A stretch of DNA of 64,000 nt from Thiomicrorhabdus sp. ZW0627 (lineage in GTDB: Bacteria; Pseudomonadota; Gammaproteobacteria; Thiomicrospirales; Thiomicrospiraceae): NCBI RefSeq assembly GCF_029767005.1, contig NZ_JARUQR010000001.1, positions 1,111,028-1,175,027 of the forward strand, read 5' to 3'. Both the position numbers and the translations under genes were made by a program. Positions 62,055-64,000 of this stretch are shown one piece after another (the first letter of the stretch is position 1; every line of letters starts with the position of its first letter). The notes under the pieces are model-generated. The model searched no databases, was not told the DNA's origin, and was given only the letters and a program-made list of their open reading frames with translations.

Positions 62055-63313
62055 CACAGCCTTTTCACTACAAGAACGACACCCTGTTTGTCGAAAACGT
62101 CAGTTTGCAAAAATTGGCCCAGGATTTCGGCACACCGCTTTATGTCTACTCCAGAACCGAGCTGGAAAACCGCTGGCTGGCGTTTGACCAAGCCTTCGGC
62201 AACCAACCGCACCTGGTCTGCTACGCGGTCAAAACCAACTCAAACATTGCTGTTCTGAACGTATTGGCCAAATTGGGTGCAGGCTTCGACATTGTTTCTC
62301 AAGGTGAGCTGGAACGCGTACTACGTGCAGGCGGTGAGCCGTCTAAAGTAGTGTTCTCGGGTGTGGCGAAACAGTCGTCGGAAATCGAACGCGCTCTGGA
62401 AGTCGGAATCCGCTGCTTCAACATCGAATCACACGCCGAACTGGACCGCATTCAAGCAGTGGCGGAACGCATGGATAAGATTGCAAATGTCTCCATTCGC
62501 GTGAATCCGGATGTGGATGCGAAAACCCATCCGTACATCTCCACCGGTCTGAAAGACAACAAATTCGGTGTCGACATCAACACGGCGCCTGAACTGTATG
62601 CCGATGCCTGTGCCTGTTCTCACGTTAACCCGATTGGAATCGACTGTCATATCGGTTCTCAGCTAACGGAAATCAGCCCGTTTGTGGATGCACTTGAGCG
62701 TGTTTTGGCATTGAAAGAACAATTGGCCGAAGTCGGTATCGACATTCACCACTTGGATTTGGGCGGCGGTCTCGGCATTCAATACACAGATGAAACACCT
62801 CCGCCGATTAGCGATTACATTCAGGCTCTGATTAATAAACTTAACGATGACAGTGTCGAGGTGATTATCGAACCTGGTCGCGCCATTGCCGGTAACGCCG
62901 GTGTCTTATTAACGGAAGTGGAATTTTTAAAGCCGACCGAGCATAAGAACTTCGCGATTATCGATGCAGCCATGAACGACCTGATTCGCCCGGCTCTTTA
63001 CCAGGCCTATCAGGAAATCCTGCCGGTCTCTCCACGTGAAGACGGTATGGATGCCAAATGGGATATCGTTGGCCCCGTCTGTGAAACCGGTGACTTCCTT
63101 GGTAAGGATCGTCAGCTAAACCTTAAGGCAGGCGATTTACTGGCTGTTATGTCGTCTGGCGCTTACGGTTTCACCATGAGCTCCAACTACAACACGCGCC
63201 CGCGTGCGGCGGAAATCCTGGTTCAAAACGAACAGGCCTGGTTGATTCGCCCTCGTGAGACTTATGAAGAGCTAATGGGATCGGAAAGACTCGTCGGCGA
63301 AAGCCAAGAATAA
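62051..63313 (+). CDS. lysA: Diaminopimelate decarboxylase
   Basis: This 420-aa PLP enzyme makes lysine from meso-diaminopimelate. The PLP Lys is in CYAVKTNSNIAVL; GAGFDIVSQGEL, IGSQLTE, HHLDLGGGLGIQY, EPGRAIAGNAGVL and GPVCETGDFLGKDRQL are all visible. The start overlaps the lptM stop (ATGA). A terminator follows. Confidence 0.97.
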   Translation: MTQPFHYKNDTLFVENVSLQKLAQDFGTPLYVYSRTELENRWLAFDQAFGNQPHLVCYAVKTNSNIAVLNVLAKLGAGFDIVSQGELERVLRAGGEPSKVVFSGVAKQSSEIERALEVGIRCFNIESHAELDRIQAVAERMDKIANVSIRVNPDVDAKTHPYISTGLKDNKFGVDINTAPELYADACACSHVNPIGIDCHIGSQLTEISPFVDALERVLALKEQLAEVGIDIHHLDLGGGLGIQYTDETPPPISDYIQALINKLNDDSVEVIIEPGRAIAGNAGVLLTEVEFLKPTEHKNFAIIDAAMNDLIRPALYQAYQEILPVSPREDGMDAKWDIVGPVCETGDFLGKDRQLNLKAGDLLAVMSSGAYGFTMSSNYNTRPRAAEILVQNEQAWLIRPRETYEELMGSERLVGESQE

Positions 63314-63330
63314 ACATCCCTTACGAAAGT

Positions 63331-63371
63331 CCCCTGTGTCATCGTTTTACCAGACACCGGGGATTTCTTTA
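63331..63371 (+). terminator. Intrinsic terminator of lysA
   Basis: TCCCCTGTGTC (63331-63341) pairs with GACACCGGGGA (63354-63364), with one T-C mismatch, followed by TTTCTTT. It ends the lptM-lysA transcript. Confidence 0.8.
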
Positions 63372-63382
63372 ATTGGAATACA

Positions 63383-64000
63383 TTACAACTTCCCTGTTGC
63401 CTGCCAAAGATGCAAATCGGCTAATTGCTTGGACGTCGGCAAACAATTCTCTTCCCCTCTCACACGTATGATTTCGCTGTGCTCGAGCTGTGGATCGGAA
63501 TCAATCAATGCCGCCCATAATTTATCCCCGTCCATCCAGGCGATCAATATCGTAGATGCTTTAGAAACATCTGACGGATAGTCAGTCATCCAGGCATGCT
63601 GCTGTTCGACACTCAACTGAATCCAATCCTTCAGGTTCGTCAATTTCTCAAAAGGCCGCGACGAAGCACGCAATCGCTCAATCAAGTCGCTTTCAACCTC
63701 TGCACCTTGAGGCTCCGCTCTGTCCACAGCCATCTTTAACCAGGCCTGATAGATTTCAGTCACTTCAACCAGATAACGGCTGTTTCCGATACGTGCTACT
63801 TCCTCTTCGGACAATTCGAGATTTTCGGCTAGACGGTAAGCGTCCTCCAACAGTGCCACCATGCTCTGACACTGCATCGGACGGCAAGGAAGCTGCGCCA
63901 AAGCCTGATGCAGACGACAACCGATCAGTTCGGGAAAACGGGCCGCCAAAGACAGGGCCATCGAATTGATTCGAGGTAGCGACTGCAAGGCTTGCAAACG
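63383..64000 (-). CDS. Unknown protein, N-terminus cut by window
   Basis: The frame is open to the last base and the TTG at 63997 is not a convincing start, so the N-terminus is outside. About 205 residues are visible. They are mainly helical, with MALSLAARFPELIGCRLHQA at the start and an HDOD/HD-like succession of helices absent as far as I can see; no catalytic motif is recognised. It converges with lysA across the terminator. The family is not recognised. Confidence 0.55.
   Translation of the reverse strand, partial: RLQALQSLPRINSMALSLAARFPELIGCRLHQALAQLPCRPMQCQSMVALLEDAYRLAENLELSEEEVARIGNSRYLVEVTEIYQAWLKMAVDRAEPQGAEVESDLIERLRASSRPFEKLTNLKDWIQLSVEQQHAWMTDYPSDVSKASTILIAWMDGDKLWAALIDSDPQLEHSEIIRVRGEENCLPTSKQLADLHLWQATGKL

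Noticed and set aside
1-64000. Prophage, insertion sequence, CRISPR array or defence island
   Set aside because: No transposase, integrase, phage structural gene, spaced repeat array or restriction gene was seen on either strand.

Overview
The window is chromosomal DNA from a gammaproteobacterium with about half G+C. I see no rRNA, CRISPR array, transposase, integrase or phage gene. The gene orders rpsU-yqeY-dnaG-rpoD, yqgE-ruvX-pyrR-pyrB-pyrC', metX-metW and lptM-lysA are gammaproteobacterial. The glutamate-cysteine ligase resembles the Acidithiobacillus-type family, and the window is rich in c-di-GMP and chemotaxis genes, which fits a motile, possibly sulfur-oxidising Thiomicrospira-like bacterium. 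That placement is inference.

Layout. (1) 1-11434 is an accessory nutrient module: an acyl-CoA-dehydrogenase-like flavoprotein (cut by the window edge), a rubredoxin/rubredoxin-reductase fusion, a NifA-like sigma-54 activator, a small Rof-like protein, a complete ABC importer, a cytosine-permease-family transporter, an alpha/beta hydrolase and a formamidase. A 0.5 kb divergent intergenic region carries a good sigma-54 promoter facing the permease operon and a weaker one facing the ABC operon. (2) 11517-24869 is housekeeping: tRNA-Ile2(CAT), the macromolecular synthesis operon, tsaD, plsY, folB, midA, uppP, nnr and purE/purK. It is interrupted by two tandem 154-aa stand-alone proteins that resemble the C-terminal domain of the flagellar switch protein FliG. 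(3) 25097-35947 is dominated by c-di-GMP signalling: a PhnD-like lipoprotein next to a GGDEF-EAL membrane protein, an EAL-CBS-GGDEF protein, then metK-metF-rsmE, then a large diguanylate cyclase with two fused periplasmic binding domains. (4) 36109-48981 holds gshA-gshB, a PAS-containing chemoreceptor, apbE, the pyrimidine operon with a catalytically dead PyrC', a PyrK-like orphan, ppk2 and yggS. (5) 49215-52710 holds a DUF5610-like protein and a pentaheme Calx-beta lipoprotein. (6) 52911-64000 holds proC-yggT-metX-metW, a Fur-boxed feoABC operon, a PilZ protein with an unusual layout, a HugZ-like protein, an esterase, lptM-lysA and a truncated unknown gene.

The most notable signals are: the palindrome CAGGCCTG, counted by eye 19 times (about one expected), with all five intergenic copies at the centre of longer perfect palindromes; the paired FliG-C-like proteins; the sigma-54-controlled formamidase/ABC/flavoprotein module; a metK leader whose anti-Shine-Dalgarno can pair with either of two identical CGAGG segments; the sensor-type binding proteins tied to GGDEF proteins; and the PilZ protein whose two binding motifs are more than 200 residues apart.
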